A stretch of DNA of 7,192 nucleotides, from NCBI GenBank assembly GCA_035649395.1, contig DASRJR010000528.1, forward strand, positions 1 to 7,192, in the 5' to 3' direction. The notes under the pieces were generated by a model. It was given only the letters and a program-made list of their open reading frames with translations, searched no databases and was not told where the DNA came from. This DNA is from Gp6-AA40 sp035649395 (GTDB taxonomy: Bacteria > Acidobacteriota > Vicinamibacteria > Vicinamibacterales > UBA2999). A program made the position numbers and the translations under genes. The first letter of the stretch is position 1, and every line of letters starts with the position of its first letter. Below are positions 6,430 through 7,192 of this stretch, piece after piece.

Positions 6430-7192
6430 ATGAACGACGACACATTGACCACGATGCGGCTCACGAGCTTGTCCCACGGTGGCGGATGCGGCTGCAAGCT
6501 GGCGCCAGCCGTGCTCGAGCAGCTCATCGCCAGGTCCGGAGGCCGCGGCCTGGTTCCACCCGACCTGCTGGTCGGCATCGAGACGAGTGACGATGCCGCG
6601 GTGTATCGGATCAGCGATGACCAGGCCATTGTGGCGACGACCGACTTCTTCATGCCGATCGTCGACGACCCGTTCGACTTCGGATCGATTGCGGCGACCA
6701 ACGCGATCTCCGATGTGTACGCGATGGGCGGCCGGCCGCTGTTCGCGCTGGCGCTCGTGGCGATGCCGATCGACAAGCTGCCGGTCGAGACCATCCGTCG
6801 GATTCTCGAGGGCGGTGAGTCGGTGTGCGCGCGCGCCGGCATTCCGGTGGCAGGCGGGCACAGCGTCGACTCGGTCGAGGCGATCTACGGCCTCGTGGCG
6901 ATCGGGCTGGTCAATCCGCGGCACGTGAAGCGCAATGCCGACGCGAAGCCCGGCGACACGATCATCCTCGGCAAGGCGCTCGGCGTTGGTCTTTACGGCG
7001 CCGCCGTGAAGAAGCAGCAGCAGACCGACGCTCAATATCGCGAGCTCATCGCTAGCACGACTCAGCTCAACACGCCCGGCATGTCCCTGGCGCAGATGGC
7101 AGGCGTCCATGCGCTGACCGACGTCACCGGCTTCGGACTCCTCGGCCACCTGCTGGAAGTCTGTCGCGGCTCCGGCGTGCGCGCGCGCGTGG
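6430..7192 (+). CDS. selD: Selenide, water dikinase (selenophosphate synthase) SelD, 3' end outside window
   Basis: SelD makes monoselenophosphate from selenide and ATP in the cytoplasm, the selenium donor for selenocysteine-tRNA and selenouridine synthesis. The first 254 residues of a usual ~345 are present and closely follow E. coli SelD. The catalytic loop HGGGCGCK has Cys20 and Lys23 aligned with E. coli Cys17 and Lys20; the key residue is Cys (TGC at 6487-6489), so this is not the selenocysteine form. Other landmarks are ETSDDAAVY (Asp55), TTDFFMPIVDDPFDF, AATNAISDVYAMGG (Asp95), AGGHSVDS and TDVTGFGLLGH (Asp231), which match the metal- and ATP-binding aspartates of the family. The start could also be the in-frame ATG at 6412; 6430 is chosen because the conserved region begins soon after and a GGA lies 8 nt upstream, but this is not decisive. 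It is co-directional with the Mop regulator after a 175-bp gap, so co-transcription is uncertain. Confidence 0.96.
   Translation, partial: MNDDTLTTMRLTSLSHGGGCGCKLAPAVLEQLIARSGGRGLVPPDLLVGIETSDDAAVYRISDDQAIVATTDFFMPIVDDPFDFGSIAATNAISDVYAMGGRPLFALALVAMPIDKLPVETIRRILEGGESVCARAGIPVAGGHSVDSVEAIYGLVAIGLVNPRHVKRNADAKPGDTIILGKALGVGLYGAAVKKQQQTDAQYRELIASTTQLNTPGMSLAQMAGVHALTDVTGFGLLGHLLEVCRGSGVRARV

Noticed and set aside
6478..6492. Possible selenocysteine form of SelD
   Set aside because: The catalytic position is encoded by TGC (Cys), with no in-frame TGA in the visible part of the gene.
6291..6590. Plus-strand frame from TTG at 6291 (99 codons) starting inside the 11-bp repeats
   Set aside because: It overlaps selD in another frame, starts in repeat sequence with no ribosome binding site, and has no recognisable product.
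6340..7149. Minus-strand open frame of 269 codons opposite selD
   Set aside because: It is antisense to a clearly conserved selD; the His/Arg/Asp-rich translation shows no family resemblance.
1..7192. CRISPR array, transposase, tRNA or rRNA genes
   Set aside because: No spaced direct repeats, insertion-sequence ends, transposase motifs or structural RNA signatures were seen in either strand.

Overview
The window is high in GC and densely coded, with consistent codon use throughout. It looks like chromosomal DNA of a Gram-negative bacterium: there is an outer-membrane TonB-dependent receptor, and ModA carries a Sec signal peptide. The receptor belongs to the long Oar-like class with an N-terminal carboxypeptidase-regulatory-like domain. 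That class is greatly expanded in Acidobacteriota (for example Vicinamibacteria-type genomes), so I suggest that phylum as an inference from one protein family and base composition, not from a marker gene.

Layout, left to right. Positions 1-3033 (minus) hold most of the TonB-dependent receptor gene; its 3' end lies outside the window. A 74-bp gap (3034-3107) carries a promoter and an inverted repeat. Positions 3108-5667 (minus) are a compact modA-modB-modC operon for a high-affinity molybdate ABC importer, transcribed from about 5704 leftwards. The 134-bp divergent intergenic region 5668-5801 carries the modA promoter and a second copy of the same inverted-repeat architecture. Positions 5802-6254 (plus) encode a small one-component regulator with a MerR/excisionase-type helix-turn-helix and a single C-terminal Mop (TOBE) molybdate-binding domain. 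Positions 6255-6429 are non-coding and hold a possible hairpin plus a six-unit tandem array with an exact 11-bp period. From 6430 (plus) runs selD, selenophosphate synthase, cut off by the window end.

How the parts may work together. ModA binds molybdate in the periplasm, ModB is the membrane channel and ModC the ATPase. The Mop-domain regulator is divergent from modA and is the obvious candidate molybdate sensor for the operon. The most notable observation is that the modA and receptor promoters share blocks of sequence (TGAGTCGA and CGATTTGAT on the minus strand), identically spaced AGTCG/CGACT arms that straddle the -35 element, and matching -35/17-bp/-10 geometry. This suggests that the receptor belongs to the same molybdate regulon and may be the outer-membrane step of molybdate or Mo-chelate uptake. 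The neighbouring selD would suit a lineage that uses a selenocysteine-containing molybdoenzyme such as a formate dehydrogenase, but no such enzyme is visible here.
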